Counted from the first letter of the stretch, positions 49,512 through 58,715 are shown. The stretch: DNA of 64,000 bases from Burkholderiales bacterium (GCA_026954015.1 JAIXLP010000051.1:1-64000); one strand, 5' to 3'. Program-made: numbers and translations. Notes: generated from the sequence alone by a model not told the origin.

Positions 49512-51785
49512 TCAGGGCGCGGCAGCGAACACCCGCTCCACGCGCAGCACAGTATTGACGCGACGCAGGCTGCGCAGGATGGCCTCGACGTGCGCGAGGT
49601 TGCGTACCGCAACGACGAAGCGCAGGTCGGTGGTGCCACCGGTGGCGTCGTCCATGTCCATGTGGATGATGTCGGCCTCGCAGCCCGAGAGCTCCGACGC
49701 CACCCGTGCCAGTACCCCCTTGTGGTTGGCCACGGTGACGGTGATCGCCACCTCGAAGGCGCGCGTGGGCTCGTCGGCCCAGTCCACGGCGATGAAACGC
49801 TCGCCGTCCTTGCGCTGCAGCTCGCGCGCCAGCGCGCACTGCGCGTGGTGCACCACCAGCCCCTCGCCGCGTCCCAGGTAGCCCACGATCGGATCGCCTG
49901 GCACCGGGTGGCAGCAGGTGGCGTACTGCACCGTCGCACGCTCGCTGCCGTCGAGCAGTACACCGCCCTGCGACAGGCTGTCGTCCGCGCCATAGCGCTC
50001 GCGCGTGAGCAGCAGTACATCCGGGCGCTGCCCGCGCTCGGAAAGCAGCGCGCCTATGCGCCGCGCGACGATGCGCGCCACGCGCTTGCCCAGGCCGATT
50101 TCAGTCAGCAGCTCTTCGCGCGTGCGGCAGCCCGTGAAGCGCAGCAGCTTGTCCCAGAGCGCGCCGTGGTGCTCAGGGTCAGGCAGCGCGTTGATGCCCT
50201 CGGCGCGCAGCGCCTGCGCGAGCAGCTTCTCGCCCAGGCCCACCGATTCCTTCTGCGCCAGCGTCTTCAGGTACAGGCGAATCTTGGAGCGCGCGCGGCC
50301 CGAACGCACGAAGCCGAGCCACGCGGGGTTGGGCGTGGCCTCGGGCGCGGTCATGATCTCGACCACGTCGCCGTTCTTGAGCTCGGTGCGCAGCGGCACC
50401 TGCTGGTGGTTCACCTGCGCGGCCACCGTGTGGTCGCCTACGTCGCTGTGAATCGCGTAGGCGAAATCCACCACCGTCGTGCCGCTGGGCAGCGCCATGA
50501 TCTGCCCGCGCGGCGTGAAGACGTAGACCGCATCGGGGAACAGATCGACCTTGACGTGCTCCCAGAATTCGGTCGCGTCGTGCGTTTCGTCCTGGATGTC
50601 GAGCAGCGACTGCAGCCAGCGCGTGCCGAGCTTTTGCGCGCCGGCGCTGCCCGCGTGCTGCGCCTTGTAAAGCCAGTGTGCGGCCACGCCGGCCTCGGCC
50701 ACGATGTGCATCTCCTCGGTGCGCACCTGAAACTCGATGTTCAGGCTCGCGGGCCCCACGAGCGTGGTGTGCAGCGACTGGTAGCCGTTGGCCTTGGCGA
50801 TCGCGATGTGGTCGGTGAACTTGCCGGGCACCGGCTTGTAGAGCTGGTGCAGCACGCCGATCGCGGTATAGCAGTCGATCACGGCGGGCACGATCACGCG
50901 GAAACCGTAGAGATCCGCTACCTGCGCAAAGCTCAGGTGGCGCTCACCCATGCGCTGGTAGATGCCGTACAGCGTCTTCTCGCGCCCCTCCAGGCGCACC
51001 ACCAGCCCCTGGCGCTCAAACGCTGCCTGCACTTCGTCCCGCACCTTCTGCACCACGTCGCGGCGGCGACCGCGCGAACGCGCCACCGCCTTGGCCAGCG
51101 TCGCATAGCGAAACGGGTGCAGGTGGCGAAACGACAGATCCTGCAGCTCTCGGTAGGTCTGGTTGAGGCCCAGGCGGTGCGCGATAGGCGCGTAGATTTC
51201 CAGTGTTTCGGACGCGATGCGGTGCCACTTGTCGCGCGGCGCGCTGCCCAGCGTGCGCATGTTGTGCGTGCGGTCCGCCAGCTTGACGAGGATCACGCGC
51301 ACGTCGCGCGCCATCGCCAGCAGCATCTTGCGAAACGACTCGGACTGCCCTTCTTCGCGTGTGTTGAACTGCAGCTTGTCGAGCTTGGTGAGGCCATCGA
51401 CCATCTCGGCCACCGCGCTGCCGAAGTGCTCAACCAGATCCTGCTTGCTGACGCCGCAATCCTCCAGCGCGTCGTGCAGCAGCGCCGCCATCAGTGCTTC
51501 GGCGTCGAGTTTCCAGTCGGCGCACAGGCTCGCGACCGCGATCGGGTGCGTGATGTAGGGCTCGCCGCTGTTGCGCAACTGGCCCAGATGCGCCGTGTCG
51601 GCGTAGCGGTACGCGCGCCGCACCTGCTCGATCGCGGCCTCGTTCAGGTAGTGCAGCTTCTCGACAAGCGTGGTGAAACTGGCGGCTGCCGCGTCGGCAA
51701 CCGCCTTGACGGCGCTGCCACCGGTCCCTGGAGCCGGTGGCTCATGCGCGCTTTCCACGGCGGAAGGATGCACAAGATCACCCAT
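49512..51785 (-). CDS. spoT: Bifunctional (p)ppGpp synthetase/hydrolase
   Basis: Makes and breaks the alarmone (p)ppGpp. The 757-residue product has an intact hydrolase HD domain (His80, HDALED at 104-109), a synthetase domain with YGFRVIVP and ANGYQSLHTTLVGP, then TGS and C-terminal ACT domains. KFTD stands where bifunctional enzymes carry RxKD, unlike the EXDD of RelA. The ATG at 51785 opens a 40-residue variable lead. It lies downstream of rpoZ, as in E. coli, but a terminator separates them. Confidence 0.95.
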   Translation of the reverse strand: MGDLVHPSAVESAHEPPAPGTGGSAVKAVADAAAASFTTLVEKLHYLNEAAIEQVRRAYRYADTAHLGQLRNSGEPYITHPIAVASLCADWKLDAEALMAALLHDALEDCGVSKQDLVEHFGSAVAEMVDGLTKLDKLQFNTREEGQSESFRKMLLAMARDVRVILVKLADRTHNMRTLGSAPRDKWHRIASETLEIYAPIAHRLGLNQTYRELQDLSFRHLHPFRYATLAKAVARSRGRRRDVVQKVRDEVQAAFERQGLVVRLEGREKTLYGIYQRMGERHLSFAQVADLYGFRVIVPAVIDCYTAIGVLHQLYKPVPGKFTDHIAIAKANGYQSLHTTLVGPASLNIEFQVRTEEMHIVAEAGVAAHWLYKAQHAGSAGAQKLGTRWLQSLLDIQDETHDATEFWEHVKVDLFPDAVYVFTPRGQIMALPSGTTVVDFAYAIHSDVGDHTVAAQVNHQQVPLRTELKNGDVVEIMTAPEATPNPAWLGFVRSGRARSKIRLYLKTLAQKESVGLGEKLLAQALRAEGINALPDPEHHGALWDKLLRFTGCRTREELLTEIGLGKRVARIVARRIGALLSERGQRPDVLLLTRERYGADDSLSQGGVLLDGSERATVQYATCCHPVPGDPIVGYLGRGEGLVVHHAQCALARELQRKDGERFIAVDWADEPTRAFEVAITVTVANHKGVLARVASELSGCEADIIHMDMDDATGGTTDLRFVVAVRNLAHVEAILRSLRRVNTVLRVERVFAAAP

Positions 51786-51829
51786 CCCATAAATGTAGCG
51801 TGAGACCACGTCTGGGGGCTTGCAGGAAC

Positions 51830-51856
51830 AAAAAAGCACCGCGTTGCGGTGCTTTT
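51830..51856 (-). terminator. Rho-independent terminator between rpoZ and spoT
   Basis: A perfect eleven-pair stem AAAAGCACCGC/GCGGTGCTTTT closes a three-base loop (51843-51845). On the minus strand it ends in a T run (51835-51830). It follows the rpoZ stop by about 25 bases and implies a separate spoT promoter or partial read-through. Confidence 0.88.
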
Positions 51857-51881
51857 CGGTGCGTGAGCGCGACGCGCGGGC

Positions 51882-52085
51882 TCAGCCCGGCACTTTTTTG
51901 AGCATTTCCAGCCCGATCTTGCCCGCGGCGATCTCGCGCAGCGCGGTCACGCCGGGCTTGTTGCGGCTCTCGATCTTGGGCGCGTGGCCCTGGCTCAGCA
52001 TGCGTGCGCGGTAGGTGGCCGCCAGCACGAGCTGGAAGCGGTTGGGGATCTGTTCGAGGCAATCTTCCACGGTAATGCGGGCCAT
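51882..52085 (-). CDS. rpoZ: RNA polymerase omega subunit
   Basis: A 67-residue subunit that helps assemble RNA polymerase and mediates part of the ppGpp response. The start [20 protein letters not shown] and the [16 protein letters not shown] segment are diagnostic. It is shorter than E. coli omega (91) but normal for betaproteobacteria. It lies 18 bases after gmk. Confidence 0.97.
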   Translation of the reverse strand: MARITVEDCLEQIPNRFQLVLAATYRARMLSQGHAPKIESRNKPGVTALREIAAGKIGLEMLKKVPG

Positions 52086-52103
52086 GTGGGGGTACTCCGG
52101 AAG

Positions 52104-52724
52104 TCAGGAAATGCGCAACGAGGCGAAGGTGTCGGCGCGCGAACGGCGCTGCGCGGCGATCTTCAGGCGCTGGGCGTGGACTATGGTTTTCAGGTCGAAA
52201 AGCGCACGCTCGAAGACTTCGTTGATTATAACGAAGTCGAACTTTCCGACCTGCTCCATCTCCTGCGCGGCGTTGGCCAGGCGCTGCTCGATCACGTCGG
52301 CGCTGTCCTCGCCGCGGCGCAGCAGGCGCGAGCGCAGCTCCTCCCAGCTCGGCGGCAGCACGAAGATCAGCACTGCGTTGGCAAACGCGCACTTGATCTG
52401 CGCCGCACCCTGGTAGTCGATCTCCAGGATGACGTCGCCGCCCTGCGCGATGCGCTCCTCGATCGCGCGGCGCGAGGTGCCATAGTAATTGCCGTGCACG
52501 TTGGCCCACTCGACGAAGGCGTCCGCCGCCACCATCGCGTCGAACTGCTCGACGCTCGTGAAGTAGTACTCGCGCCCTTCCAGCTCCTGCCCGCGCGGCG
52601 CGCGCGTGGTGTGCGAGACCGAGGGCCGCACCAGCGCGTCGAGTTCCATCAGCGCGTTGACGAGACTCGACTTGCCCGCCCCGCTGGGGGCGGAAACAAC
52701 AAACAAATTTCCGGGGTAGTCCAT
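52104..52724 (-). CDS. gmk: Guanylate kinase
   Basis: Phosphorylates GMP to GDP. The 206-residue product has the P-loop [15 protein letters not shown] near residues 11-25, the GMP-binding region [20 protein letters not shown] and [13 protein letters not shown]. It heads gmk-rpoZ; the upstream gap to yicC includes a half copy of the dispersed repeat. Confidence 0.97.
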   Translation of the reverse strand: MDYPGNLFVVSAPSGAGKSSLVNALMELDALVRPSVSHTTRAPRGQELEGREYYFTSVEQFDAMVAADAFVEWANVHGNYYGTSRRAIEERIAQGGDVILEIDYQGAAQIKCAFANAVLIFVLPPSWEELRSRLLRRGEDSADVIEQRLANAAQEMEQVGKFDFVIINEVFERALFDLKTIVHAQRLKIAAQRRSRADTFASLRIS

Positions 52725-52731
52725 GGTGGGC

Positions 52732-52753
52732 GAGCGCTGGCAGCTATTGTTTT
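52732..52753 (+). repeat. Dispersed palindromic repeat, half copy C
   Basis: GAGCGCTGGCAGCTATTG matches the right half of copy E (AAGCGCTGGCAGCTATCG). It lies in the 33-base gap between yicC and gmk and contributes the bases just upstream of the gmk start. No left arm is visible. Confidence 0.55.
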
Positions 52754-52757
52754 GTGA

Positions 52758-53663
52758 TCACTCGATATTTTGCACCTGCTCGCGCATCTGCTCGATCAGC
52801 ACCTTCATGTCCACGCTCACGCGCGTGAGCTCGATGCTGGCGGATTTCGATCCGAGCGTGTTTGCCTCGCGGTGCAGCTCCTGGATCAGGAAGTCCAGCC
52901 GTTTGCCCAGCTCGCCGCCCTGTGCGAGCAGCCGGGTGATTTCATCCAGGTGGGCGTGCAGCCGCGTGATTTCCTCGGCCACGTCGATGCGCAGCGCGAA
53001 TGCGGTGGCCTCGGCGAGCGCGCGCTCCTGCACCACTTCGGGCGCGCCCTCGCCTTGCGCGAGTTGCATGGCGTGCGCCCAGCGCTGCAGAAACCGCTGG
53101 CGCTGCTGCTGCACGAGTTGCGGCACGAGTGGCTCGGCCTGCGCGGCCAGCGCGCGCAGCTGTTGCACGCGCTCCTGCAGCATGGTCGCCAGGCGCGCGC
53201 CTTCGCGTGCGCGCGCCTGCACGAGCGTCTCGATCGCCTGCTGCGCCAATGCAAGCAGCGGCTCGCTCCAGTCCGCCTGGGGCGCGCGGGTCTGCGCCGA
53301 CAGGCGCAGCGCGTCCGACACCGACAGCGGCGGCGCGTCCGGCAGCCAGGTGCGCACGTGGTCCTGCAGTGCGGCGATGCCCTGCAGCAGCACGGCATCG
53401 GGCGGCTGCAGCGGCGCAGCCTCGCCCGCGTCAAACGACACGCGCAGCTCCACCTTGCCGCGGCGCAGGTGCTGGCCGACGAGCGCGCGCAGCTGCGGCT
53501 CCTGCGCGCGCAGCTCGTCGGGCAGGTACAGCGACAGGTCGAGAAACCGGCTGTTCACGGCGCGCATCTCGAGCCCGAGGCGGCGCTGGCCCGCGGGCGC
53601 CGGCCGGGTGGCGCGCGCGTCCTGCTGGACGCTGGCGTAACCGGTCATGCTGTAAACTGCCAT
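52758..53663 (-). CDS. yicC: YicC/YloC family endoribonuclease
   Basis: A 301-residue protein of the YicC family, members of which cut RNA and take part in small RNA turnover. It starts AVYSMTGYASVQQ, has the EMRAVNSRFLDL segment and a long Gln/Arg/Ala helical middle, and ends ELTRVSVDMKVLIEQMREQV. The ATG at 53663 was chosen by the conserved start. Its place before gmk is usual; it diverges from the kinase gene across 80 bases. Confidence 0.93.
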   Translation of the reverse strand: MAVYSMTGYASVQQDARATRPAPAGQRRLGLEMRAVNSRFLDLSLYLPDELRAQEPQLRALVGQHLRRGKVELRVSFDAGEAAPLQPPDAVLLQGIAALQDHVRTWLPDAPPLSVSDALRLSAQTRAPQADWSEPLLALAQQAIETLVQARAREGARLATMLQERVQQLRALAAQAEPLVPQLVQQQRQRFLQRWAHAMQLAQGEGAPEVVQERALAEATAFALRIDVAEEITRLHAHLDEITRLLAQGGELGKRLDFLIQELHREANTLGSKSASIELTRVSVDMKVLIEQMREQVQNIE

Positions 53664-53743
53664 GGGACTTTTTCTGTGGTTGATTGCGTACAGCCCGGGG
53701 ATTATCCGGGTTCGCACACGGGGCCGTTCCCACACTCCTTTTC

Positions 53744-54751
53744 ATGTCGTCGCCCAAGGTCAAACCAGCACCGCTGCCCGCGGATACCATGGTCGGCGGC
53801 TACCGCATCGTGCGCAAGCTGGCCGCGGGCGGCTTCGGGGTGGTCTATCTCGCGCTCGACACCGAAGGCCAGCAGGTCGCGATCAAGGAATACCTGCCGG
53901 CGTCGCTGGCTACCCGCGCTCCGGGCGAACTGCAGCCGCTGGTCGCCACCGAGAAGCTGTCGCTGTACCGCCTGGGCCTGAAGAGCTTCTTCGAGGAAGG
54001 GCGCGCGCTGGCGCAGATCGCGCACAGCTCCGTCGTGACGGTGCTCAACTTCTTTCGCGAGAACGAGACCGTCTACATGGTGATGGACTACCTGGAGGGC
54101 GCGTCGCTGCAGGAGTACATCGTCACCGCGCGAGAGCTCAAGCACGAAAAGGTGTTTCGCGAATCCACGATCCGCTCGCTCTTTGACGAGGTGCTGCGCG
54201 GCCTGCGCGTGGTGCACCAGCACAAGATGCTGCACCTGGACATCAAACCGGCCAATGTCTTCATCACCGATGACAACAAGGCGGTGATGATCGACTTCGG
54301 GGCGGCGCGCGAGGTGCTGACCAAGGAAGGCAACTTCACGCGCCCGATGTACACGCCCGGCTTTGCGGCGCCCGAGATGTACCGGCGCGACTCGACGATG
54401 GGGCCGTGGACCGACATCTACGCCATAGGCGCCTGCATCTACGCGTGCATGCACGGCTACCCGCCCGTCGAGGCACCGCAGCGCAAGGACAAGGACAAGC
54501 TGGAGACAGCGCTGCAGCGGTTTCGCGGCGTCTACTCGGACAACCTCATCGAGCTCGTCGAGTGGTGCATGGCGCTGAGTCCGGCCGACCGGCCGCAATC
54601 GGTGTTCGAGCTGCAGAAAGAGCTCGCGCGCGAAGGCGAGCGCCGCTACACGCGGCTGTCGGTTGCCGAAAAAGTCCGCATGCAGTTCGACAACCTCGTG
54701 TCGGACAAGAAGAAGACCGCCACCAAGGCCGCACCGGCACGATCCAAATGA
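53744..54751 (+). CDS. Ser/Thr protein kinase
   Basis: A 335-residue soluble kinase of the bacterial Hanks type. The Gly loop LAAGGFGVVY lies at 27-36, ATP-binding Lys48 in VAIKEYLP, catalytic Asp166 in HLDIKPANVF, and DFG at 184-186, followed by APEMY. The HRD Arg is replaced by Leu, so activation need not require phosphorylation of the loop. No membrane segment or PASTA repeat is present; the C-terminal 20 residues are Lys/Ala-rich. It overlaps the phosphatase gene by four bases, which probably reverses its action. Confidence 0.93.
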   Translation: MSSPKVKPAPLPADTMVGGYRIVRKLAAGGFGVVYLALDTEGQQVAIKEYLPASLATRAPGELQPLVATEKLSLYRLGLKSFFEEGRALAQIAHSSVVTVLNFFRENETVYMVMDYLEGASLQEYIVTARELKHEKVFRESTIRSLFDEVLRGLRVVHQHKMLHLDIKPANVFITDDNKAVMIDFGAAREVLTKEGNFTRPMYTPGFAAPEMYRRDSTMGPWTDIYAIGACIYACMHGYPPVEAPQRKDKDKLETALQRFRGVYSDNLIELVEWCMALSPADRPQSVFELQKELAREGERRYTRLSVAEKVRMQFDNLVSDKKKTATKAAPARSK

Positions 54752-55650
54752 AATTCTCGGTCTTCCAGCTCAGCCGCCAGGGCGGGCGCTCGAACAACGA
54801 AGACCGCATGGGCTATTGCTACACGCGCGAATCGGGTCTGTTCGTCGTGGCCGACGGCATGGGTGGGCACCCGCAGGGCGAGGTGGCCGCGCAGATCGCG
54901 ATCCAGTCCGTGGCGCTGCAGTTCCAGCGCGAGGCACAGCCGCTGCTCAAGGACGTGGGCGACTTCCTCGCGCGCGCGACGCTGGCGGCGCACGAAGCGA
55001 TCACTCGCCACGCCCGGGCGCACCAGCTCGCGGACGCGCCGCGCACGACGCTGGTGCTGGCGGTGGTGCAGAACGGGCAGGCCCAGTGGGTGCACTGCGG
55101 TGATTCGCGCCTGTACCTCGTGCGCGGCAACACGCTGGTGGCGCGCACGCGCGACCACTCCTATCGCGAGCTCAACGACATCATCGGCACCACTGAGGGT
55201 CCCCCCGTCAACCGCAACGTGCTGTTCACCTGCCTGGGCGCAGCGAGCCGGCCGGTGTACGACGTCTCCCAGCCCGTGCTGCTGCTGCAGGGCGACCGCA
55301 TCCTTCTGTGTTCCGACGGCCTGTGGGACGTGGTCGACGACGACACCATCGTCCAGGAGCTCGCGCGCCAGCGCGTGGCCGACGCAGTGCCCGCGCTGGT
55401 GGACCACGCGTTGCGCGTGGCTGGCGAAGACTGCGACAACGTGACCGCCGTCGCGCTGCAGTGGGACACCCCCGACGCCATCCAGGGTGCCGATGCGTCG
55501 TTCGAGGGCGAAGACACGTTTTCCTCTACCATTCAGGTGGGCGAAGGCGACGCAGCACTCGAGCCACTCGACGACGGCACGATCGAGCGGGCGATCGCCG
55601 AGATCAACGCAACCATACGGCGCACGGCCGAGCGCAAGCAGCGCGGCTGA
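54748..55650 (+). CDS. PP2C-family protein phosphatase
   Basis: A 300-residue metal-dependent Ser/Thr phosphatase. Metal-site motifs: NNEDR (16-20), ADGMGGH (35-41), CGDSRLY, CSDGLWD and DNVTAV near residue 230. A C-terminal extension of about 60 residues, acidic then basic (EGEDTFSSTIQVGEGD...RRTAERKQRG), follows the catalytic domain and is not part of it. It is coupled by ATGA to the kinase. Targets are unknown. Confidence 0.93.
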   Translation: MKFSVFQLSRQGGRSNNEDRMGYCYTRESGLFVVADGMGGHPQGEVAAQIAIQSVALQFQREAQPLLKDVGDFLARATLAAHEAITRHARAHQLADAPRTTLVLAVVQNGQAQWVHCGDSRLYLVRGNTLVARTRDHSYRELNDIIGTTEGPPVNRNVLFTCLGAASRPVYDVSQPVLLLQGDRILLCSDGLWDVVDDDTIVQELARQRVADAVPALVDHALRVAGEDCDNVTAVALQWDTPDAIQGADASFEGEDTFSSTIQVGEGDAALEPLDDGTIERAIAEINATIRRTAERKQRG

Positions 55651-55704
55651 CGCACCGCGGCGGCCGCTCACGCAGGCGGCCGCACTTCACACATTCGGAA
55701 ACCC

Positions 55705-56436
55705 ATGAATCCAGGCTTTACCCGCAGCGGCCATCGCGCTGCAGACCAGTTGCGCCCCGTGCGCATCACGCGCCACTACACCATGCATGCCGAAGGTTCG
55801 GTGCTCATCGAATGCGGCGCCACCAAGGTGCTGTGCACCGCCTCCGTCGAAGACAAGGTGCCGCCGCACCAGCGCGGCACGGGCGAGGGCTGGGTGACGG
55901 CCGAATACGGCATGCTGCCGCGCGCCACCAACACCCGCGGCGCGCGCGAGGCTGCCAAGGGCAAGCAGAGCGGGCGCACGCAGGAGATCCAGCGCCTGAT
56001 CGGGCGCAGCCTGCGCGCGGTGTTCGACCTGAAGAAGCTCGGCGAGCGCACGATCACGCTCGACTGCGACGTGCTGCAGGCCGATGGCGGCACGCGCACC
56101 GCCTCCATCACCGGCGCCTGGGTGGCCGCGCACGACGCCGTGGCCACGCTGCTGGCCAGTGGCGCGCTCAAGAGCACGCCCCTCACCGGTGCCGTGGCCG
56201 CCGTGTCGGTGGGCATCGTGCAGGGCACGCCGCTGCTCGACCTCGAATACGTCGAGGACTCGGCCTGCGACACCGACATGAACATCGTCATGACGGGTGC
56301 CGGGCACTACGTGGAGCTGCAGGGCACGGCCGAGGGCGCGGTGTTCTCGCGCACGGAGCTCGACCGGCTGCTGCAGCTGGGTGAAGCGGGCATCACGCAG
56401 TTGCTCGCGCTGCAGCAGCAATCGCTCTCGGAATAA
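55705..56436 (+). CDS. rph: Ribonuclease PH
   Basis: A phosphate-dependent exonuclease that trims tRNA 3' ends. The 243-residue product has the family motifs [38 protein letters not shown] and [19 protein letters not shown]. It is followed by rdgB, the usual rph-rdgB-hemW order. Confidence 0.97.
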   Translation: MNPGFTRSGHRAADQLRPVRITRHYTMHAEGSVLIECGATKVLCTASVEDKVPPHQRGTGEGWVTAEYGMLPRATNTRGAREAAKGKQSGRTQEIQRLIGRSLRAVFDLKKLGERTITLDCDVLQADGGTRTASITGAWVAAHDAVATLLASGALKSTPLTGAVAAVSVGIVQGTPLLDLEYVEDSACDTDMNIVMTGAGHYVELQGTAEGAVFSRTELDRLLQLGEAGITQLLALQQQSLSE

Positions 56437-56437
56437 G

Positions 56438-56480
56438 AGCTGCCAGCGCTTTATTGGCAGGCGCCAGAGCCACTTTTTTC
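56438..56480 (+). repeat. Dispersed palindromic repeat, copy D (rph-rdgB gap)
   Basis: It starts AGCTGCCAGCGCTTTATTGG and ends GGCGCCAGAGCCACTTTTTT, opposite in orientation to copy E. It fills essentially all of the 46 bases between the rph stop and the rdgB ATG, leaving no recognisable ribosome-binding site for rdgB. Confidence 0.8.
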
Positions 56481-56482
56481 TC

Positions 56483-57082
56483 ATGAAAATCGTACTTGCC
56501 TCGCACAACCCCGGCAAGCTCGCCGAGCTGCAGATCCTGATGGCGCCGCTGGGCGTGGAGCTGATCGCGCAGGGTCTGCTTGGCGTGCAGGAACCCGAGG
56601 AACCATTTCACACCTTCGTGGAAAACGCGCTCGTGAAGGCGCGCCACGCGAGCCGCGCCACCGGCCTGCCCGCGCTGGCCGACGACGCGGGCCTGTGCGT
56701 GCAGGCCTTTGGCGGCCAGCCGGGCGTGCAGACCGCCAGCTACGCCACGCGCTTCGGCTACGAGCCGGGCGACGCGAACAACGTGCGCGCGCTGCTGGAG
56801 CAGATGCAGGGCGTGGAAGACCGGCGCGCGAGCATGGTCAGCACGCTGGTGGCGCTGCGCTCGCCGCAAGACCCCGAGCCGCTGATCGCCGTGGGCCGCG
56901 TCAGCGGAGAAATCACGCGCACGCCGCGCGGCGATGGCGGCTTCGGGTTCGACCCGGTGATGTGCCTGCCCGAATTCGGCAAGACCTTCGCCGAACTGCC
57001 CCTTGACGTCAAAAACGCCCACAGCCATCGGGGTCGCGCGGTTCGGCAGATGCTCGCACTCATGCGAGAGTACTGGGTTTGA
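56483..57082 (+). CDS. rdgB: XTP/dITP diphosphatase (RdgB/HAM1)
   Basis: Removes non-canonical purine triphosphates to keep them out of DNA. The 199-residue product starts KIVLASHNPGKLAELQ and has FVENALVKARHASRATGLPAL, ADDAGLCVQAFGGQPGV and the GDGGFGFDPV loop. The ATG at 56483 lacks a clear ribosome-binding site because a repeat copy occupies the upstream gap. A second, inverted repeat copy follows the gene. Confidence 0.96.
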   Translation: MKIVLASHNPGKLAELQILMAPLGVELIAQGLLGVQEPEEPFHTFVENALVKARHASRATGLPALADDAGLCVQAFGGQPGVQTASYATRFGYEPGDANNVRALLEQMQGVEDRRASMVSTLVALRSPQDPEPLIAVGRVSGEITRTPRGDGGFGFDPVMCLPEFGKTFAELPLDVKNAHSHRGRAVRQMLALMREYWV

Positions 57083-57113
57083 ACCTGCCGCACGGCGGGT
57101 AAAGATTTGAATG

Positions 57114-57160
57114 TTTTCCCGCTCCAGCGCTTGTCCACCAAGCGCTGGCAGCTATCGTTT
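57114..57160 (+). repeat. Dispersed palindromic repeat, copy E (rdgB-hemW gap)
   Basis: The best copy: CCAGCGCTTG (57124-57133) and CAAGCGCTGG (57139-57148) pair perfectly over ten bases around TCCAC. Flanks are TTTTCCCGCT upstream and CAGCTATCGTTT downstream. It lies between rdgB and hemW, head-on to copy D. Confidence 0.9.
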
Positions 57161-57174
57161 CAGGAATACCACCA

Positions 57175-58386
57175 ATGGCCACCGAAACCACGCCGCTGCA
57201 GGACGTGCAGCATTACATCGGCCCGGGGCCGCTGCGCCTGCCCAGCCTGCCGCCGCTGTCGGTCTACGTGCACATCCCCTGGTGCCTGAAGAAGTGCCCC
57301 TACTGCGACTTCAACTCGCACGCCCTCAAGGAGGGCGAAGGCGCGCCCGAGGCGCGCTACATCGACGCGCTCACCGCCGACCTGGAAGCCGCGCTGCCAC
57401 TCGTCTGGGGCCGCACCGTGAGCAGCATCTTCATCGGCGGCGGCACGCCCAGCCTGTTCTCGCCCGAATCCATCGACCGGCTCATCGCCATGATCCGCGC
57501 GCGCCTCATGCTCGAAGCGGGCTGCGAGATCACGCTCGAAGCCAACCCCGGCACCTTCGAGAAGAACCGCTTCAAGGCCTTCCACGACGCGGGCGTCACG
57601 CGCCTGTCGATCGGCGTGCAGAGCTTCAACGACGCGCACCTGAAGGCCATCGGCCGCGTGCACGACGCGGCGCAGGCGCGCGCCGCCGCCGAGGAAGCCG
57701 CGCAGTGCTTCGAGACCTTCAATCTCGACCTGATGTACGCCCTGCCCGGCCAGAGCGTGGCCGAGCTGGAGGCCGACGTGCGCACGGCCCTGAGCTTTGC
57801 GCCGCCGCACCTGTCGATCTACCACCTGACGGTGGAGCCCAACACGCTGTTCGCCAGGTACCCGCCGCGCCTGCCCGACGACGACACCGCCTGGGAGATG
57901 CTCGACCGCATCACGGCGCTGACCGAGGAGGCGGGCCTCACGCGCTACGAGGTGTCGGCCTACGCGAAGAACGCCCACCGCTGCACGCACAACATCAACT
58001 ACTGGCAGTTCGGCGACTACATCGGCATCGGCGCGGGCGCGCACGGCAAGCTGAGCTTCGCGCACCGCGTGATGCGCCAGGTACGCTTTCGCGACCCGAA
58101 GCAGTACATGGACCACGCGCTCGCGGGCCACGCCGTCGCGCAGGAGCACGAAGTGGGCAACAAGGACCTGACCTTCGAGTTCATGCTCAACGCGCTGCGC
58201 CTGAAGGACGGTTTTCTGGTGCGCGACTTCTGCACCCGCACCGGCCAGCCCGTCACGGCCATCACGCCGGGCCTGAAGGCCGCCGAGGCCAAGGGCCTCT
58301 TGAAAACCAACCTCGTGCACATCCAGCCGACCGAGCGCGGCTTCGACTTCCTGAGCGACCTGCAAGAAATCTTCCTGCCTGCCTGA
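57175..58386 (+). CDS. hemW: Radical SAM heme chaperone HemW
   Basis: HemW carries heme to target enzymes and is related to, but distinct from, oxygen-independent coproporphyrinogen oxidase. The 403-residue product has the cluster motif CLKKCPYCDF (Cys37, 41, 44); the fourth Cys found in HemN (CxC) is replaced by Phe, as in HemW. IFIGGGTPSLF and EANPGTFEKNRF follow. The C-terminal HemW domain is complete. Confidence 0.94.
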   Translation: MATETTPLQDVQHYIGPGPLRLPSLPPLSVYVHIPWCLKKCPYCDFNSHALKEGEGAPEARYIDALTADLEAALPLVWGRTVSSIFIGGGTPSLFSPESIDRLIAMIRARLMLEAGCEITLEANPGTFEKNRFKAFHDAGVTRLSIGVQSFNDAHLKAIGRVHDAAQARAAAEEAAQCFETFNLDLMYALPGQSVAELEADVRTALSFAPPHLSIYHLTVEPNTLFARYPPRLPDDDTAWEMLDRITALTEEAGLTRYEVSAYAKNAHRCTHNINYWQFGDYIGIGAGAHGKLSFAHRVMRQVRFRDPKQYMDHALAGHAVAQEHEVGNKDLTFEFMLNALRLKDGFLVRDFCTRTGQPVTAITPGLKAAEAKGLLKTNLVHIQPTERGFDFLSDLQEIFLPA

Positions 58387-58392
58387 GGCAAC

Positions 58393-58713
58393 TCAGCCGC
58401 AGCGCACCGCGACGACCACGCCGCGGGCATCCACCTCCAGGTTCAGCCGCTCACCGTTGAACTCCCTGGTCACTATCTGGCCCGGGTGCAGCACGCGCGC
58501 CATGCGCGCGCCCGAAGCCACGCGCGCCTGTTCCACCACACGGGGCCCCGCGCTCTTCCCGATCGCCCCTTGCGCCGCGGCGGCCGCGCATGCGCCGCCC
58601 ACCGGCGCCCCTTCGCGGCCCAGATGGGGCTCGGGCGCGGTTGGCCCGGTTCCGCACGCCGCCAGCGCCAGTGCCACCACCGCCAAACCCACCCCACGCG
58701 CAAACCGTTGCAT
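58393..58713 (-). CDS. I78-family peptidase inhibitor lipoprotein
   Basis: A 106-residue lipoprotein with lipobox LALAAC (Cys near 20) and a C-terminal I78 inhibitor domain, visible as IGKSAGPRVVEQARVASGAR, RVLHPGQIVTREF, RLNLEVD and the final RCG. Members inhibit serine peptidases. The ATG at 58713 has AAGGAG five bases upstream, better than the GTG at 58719. It follows the SPOR gene by two bases. Confidence 0.85.
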   Translation of the reverse strand: MQRFARGVGLAVVALALAACGTGPTAPEPHLGREGAPVGGACAAAAAQGAIGKSAGPRVVEQARVASGARMARVLHPGQIVTREFNGERLNLEVDARGVVVAVRCG

Positions 58714-58715
58714 CG

